DNA of 64,000 nt from JAJEFO01 sp022819605 (GTDB lineage: Bacteria; Pseudomonadota; Alphaproteobacteria; Rhodobacterales; Rhodobacteraceae). The position numbers and the translations under genes are program-made. The notes below the pieces were generated by a model, which was given only the letters and a program-made list of their open reading frames with translations, was not told the origin of the DNA and searched no databases. Shown piece by piece: positions 19,240-28,198 of this stretch (positions are counted from its first letter, which is position 1; the number at the start of each line of letters is the position of its first letter). The stretch lies in the NCBI GenBank assembly GCA_965221545.1, contig OZ244901.1:2604001-2668000 (forward strand). The letters are read 5' to 3'.

Positions 19240-20586
19240 GTGTTCGAGAAAATCCTGATTGCAAACCGAGGCGAGATCGCGCTTCGCGTGGTCCGCGCCT
19301 GTCGCGAGATGGGCATCCAGTCAGTTGCCGTGCATTCCACTTCCGACGTGGATGCCATGCACGTGCGCATGGCTGACGAGAGCATCTGCATCGGCCCACC
19401 GCCCGGGGCGCAAAGCTACCTGTCGATCCCGGCGATTGTCTCGGCCTGCGAGATCACCGGTGCACAGGCGGTTCATCCTGGTTATGGCTTTCTTTCGGAA
19501 AACGCGAAATTCGCGCAGATTCTCGAAGATCATGAGCTTAAGTTCATCGGCCCTTCTGCGGAACACATCCGCCTTATGGGAGACAAGATCACCGCGAAGG
19601 ACACGATGAAGGGCCTGGGCGTACCTTGCGTGCCAGGCTCTGAAGGCGGCGTGGACACGCTCGATGAGGCAATCGCGATCAGCAAGCAGATCGGCTACCC
19701 GGTCATCGTGAAGGCTACGGCTGGCGGCGGCGGCAGGGGCATGAAGCTGGCAAAGTCTGCAAGCGAAATGGAGTCGGCATTCCATACCGCACGCTCGGAA
19801 GCCAAGGCCGCGTTTGGCAATGACGAAGTGTATGTCGAGAAGTATCTGGGCAAGCCACGTCATATCGAGATCCAGGTTTTTGGCGACGGAAAGGGCAAGG
19901 CGGTGCATCTGGGTGAACGCGATTGCTCGCTGCAGCGACGCCACCAGAAAGTCCTCGAGGAAGCGCCCGGTCCTGCCATCGACGAAAAGACCCGTGCCCG
20001 AATTGGCAAGACCTGCGCCGATGCAGTTGCGCGCATCAACTACGCGGGAGCCGGAACGGTCGAATTCCTGTACGAGGACGGGGAATTCTACTTCATCGAG
20101 ATGAACACGCGTTTGCAGGTCGAGCATCCGGTGACCGAGGCGATCTATGGCGTCGACCTGGTACGCGAGCAGATTCGGGTCGCTGCCGGCGAACCGATCT
20201 CCTTTTCCCAGAAGAGCCTGCAAATCGACGGCCATTCCATCGAGATCCGGATAAATGCCGAGAAACTTCCATTATTTTCTCCTTCTCCGGGGAGGATCAC
20301 TCAATATCACGCTCCGGGCGGCCTCGGAGTTCGCATGGATTCGGCGATCTATGACGGATATTCCATCCCGCCCCATTACGACTCCTTGATCGGCAAGCTG
20401 ATAGTCCACGGACGTGACCGGCCAGAGGCGCTGGCGCGACTGGGTCGCGCCCTTTCCGAGTTGATTGTCGACGGGATTGACACCAACGTACCGCTCTTCG
20501 ACGCTCTTATAAGGGAGTCCGCGATCCAGTCGGGCAACTACAACATTCACTGGCTGGAAAAGTGGCTCACCAAGAATTTCCAGTGA
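19240..20586 (+). CDS. accC: Acetyl-CoA carboxylase biotin carboxylase subunit
   Basis: This ATP-grasp enzyme carboxylates the biotin on AccB. It has 448 residues, the usual length, starting with GTG (reads MFEKILIANRGEIALR). Visible motifs are HPGYGFLSEN, the ATP-binding GGGGRGMKLA, RDCSLQRRHQKVLEEAP and the active-site EMNTRLQVEHPVTE. It is cotranscribed with accB and probably with aat downstream. Confidence 0.97.
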   Translation: MFEKILIANRGEIALRVVRACREMGIQSVAVHSTSDVDAMHVRMADESICIGPPPGAQSYLSIPAIVSACEITGAQAVHPGYGFLSENAKFAQILEDHELKFIGPSAEHIRLMGDKITAKDTMKGLGVPCVPGSEGGVDTLDEAIAISKQIGYPVIVKATAGGGGRGMKLAKSASEMESAFHTARSEAKAAFGNDEVYVEKYLGKPRHIEIQVFGDGKGKAVHLGERDCSLQRRHQKVLEEAPGPAIDEKTRARIGKTCADAVARINYAGAGTVEFLYEDGEFYFIEMNTRLQVEHPVTEAIYGVDLVREQIRVAAGEPISFSQKSLQIDGHSIEIRINAEKLPLFSPSPGRITQYHAPGGLGVRMDSAIYDGYSIPPHYDSLIGKLIVHGRDRPEALARLGRALSELIVDGIDTNVPLFDALIRESAIQSGNYNIHWLEKWLTKNFQ

Positions 20587-20626
20587 AACGCCTGCCCTTG
20601 ATTGAGATCGCGCCGCCCCAACCTGG

Positions 20627-21289
20627 ATGGATCACGTGAGCAACCGGAGCCTGACGGCAGAACTTCTGCTTGGTGCCTATGCGACCGGCGTCTTTCCGAT
20701 GGCGAATTCGCGCGACGACCCGGATGTCCACTGGGTCGATCCCCGCGTGCGGGGCGTATTGCCGCTTGACGGATTCCACATGTCGCGGTCTCTCGCACGC
20801 CGGATGCGAAGCGGGAACTACACGGCCACCCTGGATGTCGAATTTGAAGCGATCCTTGACGGTTGCGCAGATCGAGAGGAAACCTGGATCAACGCGACGA
20901 TCCGAGAGCTGGCAATCGAGCTTCATGACATGGGGCACGCACATGGATTCGGCGTTTGGTCGGCAGGGAGTCTCGTCGGCGGCATGTACGGAGTCGCGCT
21001 CGGCGGCGCGTTTTTCGGCGAAAGCATGTTCTCCGCAAAAAGTGACGGCTCGAAAATGTCGCTGGCATGGGCAGTCGATCATCTCCGGCGAACCGGATTC
21101 GTCCTCTACGACACGCAATTCAGTTCACCGCACCTGTCTTCTCTCGGCGTCAGGGAAGTCACGCGTGCGGCTTACAGAGCATCATTGGCACGCGCACTTG
21201 AAGCATCGGCCGACATTGCCCGGTTGCCGCTCGAAGCTGACCCTCAGGCCGTGGTGCAGCGGATCACCCAGACGTCATATCGAGGATGA
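20627..21289 (+). CDS. aat: Leucyl/phenylalanyl-tRNA--protein transferase
   Basis: This enzyme adds Leu or Phe to N-terminal Arg/Lys of proteins, marking them for ClpS/ClpAP degradation (bacterial N-degron pathway). It has 220 residues with the signatures LLLGAYATGVFPM, ETWINATIRELAIELH, GFGVWSAGSLVGGMYGVALGGAFFGESMFS and FVLYDTQF. It follows accC by 40 bases. Its 3' end overlaps the convergent DUF2155 gene by 46 bases. Confidence 0.96.
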   Translation: MDHVSNRSLTAELLLGAYATGVFPMANSRDDPDVHWVDPRVRGVLPLDGFHMSRSLARRMRSGNYTATLDVEFEAILDGCADREETWINATIRELAIELHDMGHAHGFGVWSAGSLVGGMYGVALGGAFFGESMFSAKSDGSKMSLAWAVDHLRRTGFVLYDTQFSSPHLSSLGVREVTRAAYRASLARALEASADIARLPLEADPQAVVQRITQTSYRG

Positions 21290-21666
21290 TCAAGCGCATT
21301 GAGCGCCGGGCTTGACGCAATCATCCAGCCATCGAAGACGACTGTATCGCGCACGGAATCGCGGATCGTGAGCCACGCGAATCCTTCGCCTGCCGGATTG
21401 TCTTCGAAGTAACGACACTCGCCGAGATCAACCTCGACACGGCCCACGGTGACGGTTTCGCCGACACGAAGCTCGACATCGATCACGTCACCCGACACCT
21501 TGTCCAGGCCCTTGAGCAAGACGCCTCCGGAACGCACCACCTTGACTTCCTCGGGCACCGCACCGGGCATGGCAACGGACACGTCGTCCAGGGCAGATGC
21601 AGTGATGTTCTCCTGGCCAGTGGCTGGACCGGCCAGCAACGCCAGAAGCACAAGGACGCGGATCAT
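21244..21666 (-). CDS. DUF2155 domain-containing secreted protein
   Basis: This 140-residue protein has an N-terminal signal peptide (MIRVLVLLALLAGPATG) and the DUF2155 core: VLLKGLDKVSGDVIDVEL, LGECRYFEDNPAGEGFAWLTI, FDGWMIASSPALNALDHPRYDVWVI. The family is typical of alphaproteobacteria and its function is unknown. It follows mlaD with an ATGA start/stop overlap and ends convergently within the aat 3' end. Confidence 0.9.
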   Translation of the reverse strand: MIRVLVLLALLAGPATGQENITASALDDVSVAMPGAVPEEVKVVRSGGVLLKGLDKVSGDVIDVELRVGETVTVGRVEVDLGECRYFEDNPAGEGFAWLTIRDSVRDTVVFDGWMIASSPALNALDHPRYDVWVIRCTTA

Positions 21667-22112
21667 TCTTCGGGTCCGGACACGAACTTCATGAGAAGCT
21701 GAACGACGGAAATCGAGCCTTGCGTATCCTCGATTTCGCTTCCGGGCTCGAGATTGATGATCGACCCGCCGGGAAGAAGCTCCACGAAGCTGCCGCCCAG
21801 AAGGCCTTCGGAGGAAATCACGGCCGCCGTGTCGTCCGGCAGGAGCACGTCATCCTGAACGCTTAGCACGGCATTGGCACGAAAGGACTGCGGATCGAGA
21901 TTCAGTTCGAGGACCGACCCGACCTTGACGCCCGCCAGCCGCACGTCCGTCCCGACGCCGACGCCTTCCGCCGAACGAAAGGATGCCGTGTACGTGTCCA
22001 TGTCCGACGCCGACAGGCTTATGCCGCCGACCTGCGCCAGGTAGATCAGGAAGCCTGCGGCCACGGCAAGAACGCCGGCTCCCGTCAGGACTTCTGTTGC
22101 GTTTTCCGACAC
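21663..22112 (-). CDS. mlaD: MlaD-family (MCE) outer-membrane lipid transport protein
   Basis: This is a 149-residue inner-membrane-anchored MCE protein of the Mla phospholipid trafficking system. One N-terminal membrane helix (VLAVAAGFLIYLAQVGG) is followed by the MCE domain (YTASFRSAEGVGVGTDVRLAGVKVGSV). I chose the GTG at 22112 (VSENATEV...), preceded by GGAGTGA; the frame stays open to 22238 inside the upstream gene. It is cotranscribed with the NDUFA12 gene and the DUF2155 gene, an arrangement seen in other alphaproteobacteria. Confidence 0.92.
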   Translation of the reverse strand: MSENATEVLTGAGVLAVAAGFLIYLAQVGGISLSASDMDTYTASFRSAEGVGVGTDVRLAGVKVGSVLELNLDPQSFRANAVLSVQDDVLLPDDTAAVISSEGLLGGSFVELLPGGSIINLEPGSEIEDTQGSISVVQLLMKFVSGPEE

Positions 22113-22117
22113 GGCGC

Positions 22118-22498
22118 TCACTCCGGAATCCAGGCTTCGTAGTCTTTCCGGTCGACCGGCTCGGATCGCCGGATAGAACCGGGAGGCGCATATGCCAACG
22201 ACGTCCCCGTCAGGTTCTCTTGGTGCGGCTTTTCCCAATCCTTGCGGGCGAGCGGCTGTTCTGTCGGCGGCTCGTCATAGGTATAGTGCAGCCACCCATG
22301 CCAGTCCGCACCAATCCTGCTTGCCTCGGCCTCCCCATTGTAGATCACCCATCGCTTCCCGTCCCGGGATTGGTAGAAGACGTTGCCCTGCTCGTCTTCG
22401 CCAACTCGCCTGCCCTTGAGCCAGGTGTGGAACTGGGTGCCCCAAGTCTGGCCGTTCCACCAAGTGACCGCTCGAATGAGCGTGCTGAGAATTCTCAT
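22118..22498 (-). CDS. NDUFA12 family accessory subunit of respiratory complex I
   Basis: This 126-residue protein is homologous to the mitochondrial complex I accessory subunit NDUFA12 (B17.2), retained in alphaproteobacteria. Motifs are TWGTQFHTWLKGRRVGEDEQGNVFY, RWVIYNGEAEASRIGADWHGWLHY and the C-terminal YEAWIPE. It is the first gene of the minus-strand operon, five bases ahead of mlaD. Confidence 0.94.
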   Translation of the reverse strand: MRILSTLIRAVTWWNGQTWGTQFHTWLKGRRVGEDEQGNVFYQSRDGKRWVIYNGEAEASRIGADWHGWLHYTYDEPPTEQPLARKDWEKPHQENLTGTSLAYAPPGSIRRSEPVDRKDYEAWIPE

Positions 22499-23271
22499 TC
22501 CGAACCCTCCTTCCGATCAGTTTGGGGTATGCCGCATGGCAGCAGGAAACTCCAGCAAAAGCCTCCTTTCGGCGGCAAGTATCCGAAACGGGCCAACGCA
22601 GCAGACTCCATGGCCAGCACCCATGGCGGAGTCTGCTTCGATTGATTTGCCTTTCGTGCATGAAGTGCCGAACTCGCCCAGGAAGCCAGGAAGCACTTGA
22701 ATTGTCTGAAGGCCTGATACAGATTGCTCCTGACACCCCTTGCGGTTTTTGACCGCAGGGTGAGGGGCCTCTTCAGAGGCCCCTGCCTTTTTGACGGACA
22801 ATTCGATGCACACGTCATGGTGATGGCTCGATTTGGTCGCTCTCATTCAGAACATACTGCAGCTTCTACACAAAATCGTTGCTGAAAAAATTTCGGGGCA
22901 AGTGCCCTCGGGAGTCTTGGCACCCACGCAAAGCCGCAGCGCTGGGCCATCGATCTACGGGTACTGGCGACACATCGAACGCTAGTCGAGCTGGACTTCG
23001 GTACTGCCTGACCCACACTCTGCCGACGCCGCGCGCGCCGACGACAGCGAATGTCCAGACACTCAATTTCGCAATGACCGAGGAATTGGCACGGACGCCA
23101 ACTCCGCCGCGCGTCTCCTGTCCGAAGCTTGGCTTGATCGCCGGGATCGCGCAGATAGACTGACAATGGGAGCGAACTAGCCGAAGCCACACGCCCCGTG
23201 CAACACCATCTTCTGCGGAGTCGCATCGGCCTAGGGCAACACACCCGCGACCTGAGGAAGGGCCCTGCCCC
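22499..23271. other. Intergenic region with orphan terminator
   Basis: About 770 bases between the NDUFA12 gene (minus) and the lactonase gene (plus). No protein gene is recognisable. It contains a strong plus-strand terminator at 22741-22792 that no plus-strand protein gene accounts for, so a small RNA may lie at about 22500-22792. Confidence 0.45.
22741..22792 (+). terminator. Tandem-hairpin intrinsic terminator (possible sRNA 3' end)
   Basis: TGCGGT (22741-22746) pairs with ACCGCA (22752-22757) around a TTTTG loop. Then a 9-bp stem AGGGGCCTC/GAGGCCCCT (22763-22771 with 22776-22784) with a TTCA loop is followed by GCCTTTTT. The T-run orientation makes it a plus-strand terminator. No plus-strand coding gene lies just upstream. 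Confidence 0.8.
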
Positions 23272-24147
23272 ATGAAAGTAGAATGCGTCGTCCCTAGCCG
23301 AAGCCAGGTTGGCGAAGGGGCCGTCTGGGATGATCGAGACCAGGTGCTCTGGTGGGTGGACATTCCGGCCGGACTGATTCACCGCTTCGACCCGTCAAGT
23401 GGGCGGAACACCACGATCGATTATGGCGAGCCCGTGGGCTGCCTTGCGGTTCGCGAGGCGGGTGGTCTGGTTCTGGCTACGAAATCGGGCTTCTGCTTCT
23501 TCGATCCAGACAGCAAAAGGCGCCAGCCGATCACTGACCCCGAAGCGCATCTCGCGATGAACCGCTTCAATGACGGAGCGACCGACATCATGGGCAGGTT
23601 CTGGGCCGGAACCATGAAGGATGGCGGCGGCGCCGAACGCTTGGGAAGGTTCTACTGCCTTGACACGAACCTGGAGGTCACGCCTTGGAAGGACGGCTTC
23701 TTCACTACCAACGGCCTCGCATTTTCGCCCGATGGGCGGACAATGTACTTCTCGGACAGCAACAAGGCGGTACGCACGATCTGGCGCACAAGCTACGATC
23801 CGGACACCGGCACACCGGGCGAACCGGACGTGTTCTTCGACACCCGAAGCGTTGCAGGGCGTCCGGACGGCGCGACGGTCGATGCCGACGGCTGCTACTG
23901 GCAGGCGGGAATTGACGGCTGGCAGCTTTATCGGATCACGCCTGCGGGCCGTGTCGACATGTCTGTGGACCTTCCCGTCGAGCGCCCCTCACGGCCGATG
24001 TTCGGTGGAAGGAACCTTGATACGCTCTTCGTCACTTCGCTCGGGGTTGGCCTGAGCGCAGGGCAGGATCAACCGGAAGCCGGATCGCTCTTCGCGATTT
24101 CCGGGCTTGGCGTGCAAGGTCTCCCTCAAACGCGTTTCATGGGGTGA
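23272..24147 (+). CDS. SMP-30/gluconolactonase/LRE family lactonase
   Basis: This 291-residue six-bladed beta-propeller is likely a metal-dependent sugar lactonase. Metal-site strings are VGEGAVWDD (Glu), MNRFNDGATDIMGRFWAGTM (Asn), TTNGLAFSPDG and GRPDGATVDADGCYW (Asp). It is followed by an SDR dehydrogenase and an aldo/keto reductase on the same strand. The three could oxidise an aldose to the lactone, open it, and process the aldonate. The sugar is unknown. Confidence 0.9.
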   Translation: MKVECVVPSRSQVGEGAVWDDRDQVLWWVDIPAGLIHRFDPSSGRNTTIDYGEPVGCLAVREAGGLVLATKSGFCFFDPDSKRRQPITDPEAHLAMNRFNDGATDIMGRFWAGTMKDGGGAERLGRFYCLDTNLEVTPWKDGFFTTNGLAFSPDGRTMYFSDSNKAVRTIWRTSYDPDTGTPGEPDVFFDTRSVAGRPDGATVDADGCYWQAGIDGWQLYRITPAGRVDMSVDLPVERPSRPMFGGRNLDTLFVTSLGVGLSAGQDQPEAGSLFAISGLGVQGLPQTRFMG

Positions 24148-24293
24148 CGACCGACAAGGCCACGCCGATGCGTCGCGCTCAGAGCAACGGCACATTGGGA
24201 ACCCTCGATCGCCACTGTGCTGCCGCTTGCCAGCAACCTCTCGAAAGCATAGGTCGGACAATGTGATTTACGCCCCGGTCCCCAGGAGGTGCA

Positions 24294-25049
24294 GTGCCTG
24301 AATTTGCAATCTTCCCCAGCCTGAAGGACAAGACCGTCCTTGTAACCGGTGGCGCGCAGGGCATCGGGGCAGAGATCGTCCGGGCGTTCGCGAATCAAGG
24401 GGCAAGGGTCGGAGTCATTGACCTTGACTCCGACGGCAGCGCCGCGCTGGCCGCCAGCATTGGAGGCACCGTCGAGTACGAAACCTGCGACCTTCGCGAC
24501 ATCGACGCGCAGCGGAACGCGATCGCGGCGCTCGCCAGTCGGCTGGGAAGCGCTTCCGTGCTGGTCAACAACGCAGCCCGCGACGACCGCCACCACTGGC
24601 AGGACGTGACCCCGGAATACTGGGACGAACGCCAGGCGACGAACCTTCGCCACATGTTCTTCGCGATCCAGGCCGTGGCTCCGGGCATGATCGAGGCCGG
24701 TGGCGGATCGATCATTAATCTCGGCTCGAACAGCTGGTGGGAGGCCAGCGGCGGCTTTCCCGCATACGCTACAGCCAAGTCCGCAGTCCATGGCCTCACG
24801 CGCACCATGGCTCGTGACCTTGGAAAGCACCGGATTCGGGTCAATGCAGTTGTTCCTGGCTGGATAATGACCGAAAGACAGAAGGAACTCTGGGCCACGC
24901 CGGAAACTCTTGCCGCTCACAGGGAAAGACAGTGCCTTCCCGACCTGATCGAACCAGAGTACGTGGCCCGCATGGTCCTCTTTCTGGCTTCGGACGACGC
25001 GGCCATGTGCACGGCATGCAACTACATGGTCGAGGCCGGCTCGATCTGA
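24294..25049 (+). CDS. Short-chain dehydrogenase/reductase
   Basis: This is a 251-residue classical SDR. The cofactor motif TGGAQGIGAEI, VNNAARDD, the catalytic Ser region NLGSNSWWEAS and the YATAK Tyr/Lys pair are all present. It starts at a GTG preceded by AGGAGGTGCA. The C terminus FLASDDAAMCTACNYMVEAGSI is of the sugar/polyol dehydrogenase type. It lies between the lactonase and the aldo/keto reductase gene (9-base gap), so a role in sugar or sugar-acid oxidation is likely. Confidence 0.9.
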   Translation: MPEFAIFPSLKDKTVLVTGGAQGIGAEIVRAFANQGARVGVIDLDSDGSAALAASIGGTVEYETCDLRDIDAQRNAIAALASRLGSASVLVNNAARDDRHHWQDVTPEYWDERQATNLRHMFFAIQAVAPGMIEAGGGSIINLGSNSWWEASGGFPAYATAKSAVHGLTRTMARDLGKHRIRVNAVVPGWIMTERQKELWATPETLAAHRERQCLPDLIEPEYVARMVLFLASDDAAMCTACNYMVEAGSI

Positions 25050-25058
25050 GGAGGATCA

Positions 25059-26021
25059 ATGGAACGTCTCGCAGTTGGACAGACGGCAGTGGAAGTTACG
25101 CCGATCATATTCGGCACCTCGGCGCTTGGACACATGCCGGACACCTATGGCTATGGCGTGGACGAAGATCGCGCCCGTGCGACCCTAGACGCCATCTTGG
25201 ACGGGCCTGCAAATTGCCTCGACACGTCGAACAACTACGGATTCGGCAGAAGCGAAGTCCGTATTGGCGAGGCAATTCGCGCCCGTGGCGGTCTGCCTGA
25301 AGGATTCGTGATCTCGACCAAGCTCGACCGCGAAATGGAGACGGGAAAGTTCGATGCCGGCCAGGCACGCCGATCGATCGAGCAGAGTCTCGATCGGCTT
25401 GGCGTCGACAGGGTCGGCATCCTCCACCTGCACGACCCGGAACACGCAGCAGACCTTGGCGAAATCACGGGCGAGGGCGGAGCGCTGGACGAACTCTTCA
25501 AGATGAAGGAGGAGGGAATAGCCGATGCGGTCGGCTTGGCGATGGGGCGGGTCGACATGATGCTTCCGATCCTGAAAGAAAGGCCGTTCGATGCACTCAT
25601 CAACCACAACCGCTGGACATTGCTGAACCGATCAGCCGGCGAAATGTTTGACTATGCCAGCAAGAAGGGGATCGCGATCCTTAACGCGGCACCTTTTGCT
25701 GGCGGCATTCTGGCAAAGGGCGCGAAGCAGATGCCGCAAATCAGCTACAGCCCGGCTGACGAGACCGCTCTGGAACCGGTGCACCGGATCGAGGCCCTGG
25801 TGGCCGAGCATGGAGTCGCTCCGGGGGCGGCCGCGCTGCAGTTCTCTACCCGGGATCCGAGGATCACCTCGACAATCGTGGGAGTTTCAAAGCCGGAGCG
25901 GGTTCGCGAAATGCTTGAGTGGAACGACATGTCATTGCCGCCGGAACTCCTTGAAGCGCTCGCGTCCCTGCCCTACGGCATGGACGATCCAGAGGCGCAT
26001 AGGGACTATCGGCCCGGATAG
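25059..26021 (+). CDS. Aldo/keto reductase (aldose 1-dehydrogenase type)
   Basis: This 320-residue TIM-barrel oxidoreductase has the catalytic tetrad: Asp/Tyr in LDTSNNYGFGRSE, Lys in VISTKLDRE and His in ILHLHDPEH. The C-terminal cofactor region STIVGVSKPERVREML is intact. It resembles the L-fucose/D-threo-aldose 1-dehydrogenase subgroup. GAGGAGG precedes the ATG. A decayed paralogue lies 3.3 kb away at 29310-29745, on the other side of the TRAP genes. Confidence 0.9.
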   Translation: MERLAVGQTAVEVTPIIFGTSALGHMPDTYGYGVDEDRARATLDAILDGPANCLDTSNNYGFGRSEVRIGEAIRARGGLPEGFVISTKLDREMETGKFDAGQARRSIEQSLDRLGVDRVGILHLHDPEHAADLGEITGEGGALDELFKMKEEGIADAVGLAMGRVDMMLPILKERPFDALINHNRWTLLNRSAGEMFDYASKKGIAILNAAPFAGGILAKGAKQMPQISYSPADETALEPVHRIEALVAEHGVAPGAAALQFSTRDPRITSTIVGVSKPERVREMLEWNDMSLPPELLEALASLPYGMDDPEAHRDYRPG

Positions 26022-26348
26022 CGAAAAGGACGTCGGCGCAGCGCGGAGCCGTTCCTGCCACTCGATCGACGGGATTTCCTCGATTGAGGACGGGTCCGGC
26101 CCCGCTCGGAAATCGCGCAAGGCAGGCACGCTCCCGCAGACCTCATTGACGCTGCAAGCACCCCTGTGCGCAGTCGTCAAGGAGACTCGACAATTCCGCG
26201 AAGCCCGGCTCAGTGAGTAAGGCACCACGAGGCGTCCGGCATTGACGCATTGCACGGGCGCGCGTTGGCGTTGCTCACCTCAATGACTCGTAAAGTCAGC
26301 GATGGAAGATGGAAAGCGCAGTGCTTCCGCCTTTGGTGAAGTGTTCCT
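26022..26348. other. Intergenic region between convergent AKR and TRAP genes
   Basis: About 330 bases between 3' ends. I see no gene and no convincing hairpin with a T-run on either strand. Confidence 0.35.
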
Positions 26349-27644
26349 TCACATCAGCACCGTCGGCAGAAAAAGAGCGATCTGCGGAAGCATTGCAAGA
26401 CACGCAATGCCCGCAAGCAGGATCAGCCAGTAAGGTATCGTGGCAACTGCGGCTTCGCCAAGCGACACCTTCTCTTTCGTGACGGAGACAAGGACGGACA
26501 GATTGAGCCCCACGGGCGGGGTGACCTGGCCTATCTCGATCAGGATGGTGATGATCACGCCTAGCCAGATCGCATCGTAACCAAGGCCGACCATGAGCGG
26601 CACCACGATCGGAAGCGTCATGATCATCAGCGAGAGCCCGTCGAAGAAGCAACCCAGCACCAAATAGATCAAGACGACGAGTGCCAGCACTTGCAATGGC
26701 CCGAGTTCGGCAGCGCGCACTGCTTCAAGGATTGACTGCGGAACACCCAGGAGGCTCACGGCTTGCGCAAGAATGGTCGCGCCCATGACGACGAATGCGA
26801 TCGAAGCGAAAAGAAGGATTGCCGCATAGAAGCTCGCAACCAGTGTCTTCAGGGTCAGACTGCCCCAGAAACGGCCGACGACAATCGTCGCGATCACCCC
26901 GACTCCCGCGGCCTCTGTCGGCGTTGCAAATCCGAACGCTATGCTGCCCATGATCGCCAGGATCAGCAGCAGGAATGGCCACAGGCTCAAGAGCTTGAGC
27001 AGAATCGTCGTCAAGCCGGCGGCCGCATCACTCCTCGGAGAAAGATCCGGACGGGAGAGGCAACGCAGGAGGATATAGAGCATGAACATCCCCGCGAAGA
27101 GCAGGCCGGGCAAAAGGCCGGCCAGAAACAATCGCCCGATGGAGGTTTCAGTCAACGCGCCGTAAATCAGCAGCGAAAGGCTGGGCGGGATCAGCAGGCC
27201 AAGCGTTCCGCCGCCGGCCAGCGAAGCAACGACCATCCGTCGGTCATAGCCGCGTTCGGTCATCTCGGGGTAGGCAACGGACCCAACCGCCGCGGCGGTC
27301 GACAGGCTTGAGCCGCTGACTGCGCCGAAGAGTGTACAGACGGCGATATTGGTATGCAGAAGGCCACCGGGAACACGCTGGAAGAGAGGCACCAGTGCCG
27401 AGTAAATCCTCTCACTGACTCCACTCCGCAGCATGATCTCGCCGAGCATGATGAAGAGCGGAATGGCGCTGAGCGTGAAGGAATTCAGCACGTTCCAGAC
27501 AGCGTCGACCGCGACGAATGTCGACCCGCCTGCAAGAAAGTGAAGGATCAAGAGCCCGGTAATTCCAAGCGCCGCACCCAGTGCAAGCCCCGAGCCAGCA
27601 AAAACCACCAGACCGCCGACCAGAAGCCCCCAGAAACTAAGCAT
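26349..27644 (-). CDS. dctM: TRAP transporter large permease (DctM type)
   Basis: This is a 431-residue membrane protein of the TRAP-T large-subunit family with about twelve hydrophobic segments. Typical strings are PLFIMLGEIMLRSGVSERIY, GAVSGSSLSTAAAVGSVAYPEM, GLLIPPSLSLLIYGALTE and the C-terminal IGQVTPPVGLNLSV. It uses an ion gradient to take up an organic acid delivered by DctP. It is the last gene of the dctP-dctQ-dctM operon. The neighbouring lactonase/SDR/AKR genes suggest a sugar-acid substrate, which is an inference. Confidence 0.94.
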   Translation of the reverse strand: MLSFWGLLVGGLVVFAGSGLALGAALGITGLLILHFLAGGSTFVAVDAVWNVLNSFTLSAIPLFIMLGEIMLRSGVSERIYSALVPLFQRVPGGLLHTNIAVCTLFGAVSGSSLSTAAAVGSVAYPEMTERGYDRRMVVASLAGGGTLGLLIPPSLSLLIYGALTETSIGRLFLAGLLPGLLFAGMFMLYILLRCLSRPDLSPRSDAAAGLTTILLKLLSLWPFLLLILAIMGSIAFGFATPTEAAGVGVIATIVVGRFWGSLTLKTLVASFYAAILLFASIAFVVMGATILAQAVSLLGVPQSILEAVRAAELGPLQVLALVVLIYLVLGCFFDGLSLMIMTLPIVVPLMVGLGYDAIWLGVIITILIEIGQVTPPVGLNLSVLVSVTKEKVSLGEAAVATIPYWLILLAGIACLAMLPQIALFLPTVLM

Positions 27645-27662
27645 CGCTTTCCTTCAGACAGG

Positions 27663-28196
27663 TCAGGATTGGCCGGTCTTCCACTCACCGTGCCCTGACG
27701 CGCCGCCTGCCAGGAACGCCACCATGCTCAAGGCCATGGACACGGGAAGAAGCGCCATCCAAGGATACATCAGGAGACGGCCAACCTCCGTCTTGATGTT
27801 GCGATCAAAGGCGAAATCCAGCCAAGGAAGGCAAAGCGCAAGAAACCACAGACAGAACGCGGCCCCAAACAGTGCCGCCAGAAAACTGACCGACCGCGCT
27901 GCTCTGCCAGGCAGTGCAGATACAAGCACAAGCACGCGAACGTGCTCGGCCCGAAGAGTTGCCAGTGGCAGGGCGAGAAAGAACGCGGCCGTCATGAGAA
28001 GCCCGACAAGTTCTTCGGTGAACCGGAACGGCGCAAACGCGAAGTAGCGCATTGTCACGCTTGCGCCGATCAGAACCACAATCGCGCCGCCAGCCAGAGC
28101 TGCCAGGACAGCCATGGCGACAAACACAGGCGCCAGCAATCTCTCAATGCGGTTCGCGATTGCCAAACGCCTGCGTTCGATCTTGCGTTCGCCCAA
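27663..28196 (-). CDS. dctQ: TRAP transporter small permease (DctQ type)
   Basis: This is a 177-residue protein with four predicted membrane helices, including VFVAMAVLAALAGGAIVVLI and the DctQ string FRFTEELVGLLMTAAFFLALPLAT. I prefer the TTG at 28196, two bases after the dctP stop with GAGGA upstream; the frame is open to 28277 inside dctP. It sits between dctP and dctM. Confidence 0.88.
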   Translation of the reverse strand: MGERKIERRRLAIANRIERLLAPVFVAMAVLAALAGGAIVVLIGASVTMRYFAFAPFRFTEELVGLLMTAAFFLALPLATLRAEHVRVLVLVSALPGRAARSVSFLAALFGAAFCLWFLALCLPWLDFAFDRNIKTEVGRLLMYPWMALLPVSMALSMVAFLAGGASGHGEWKTGQS

Positions 28197-28198
28197 GC

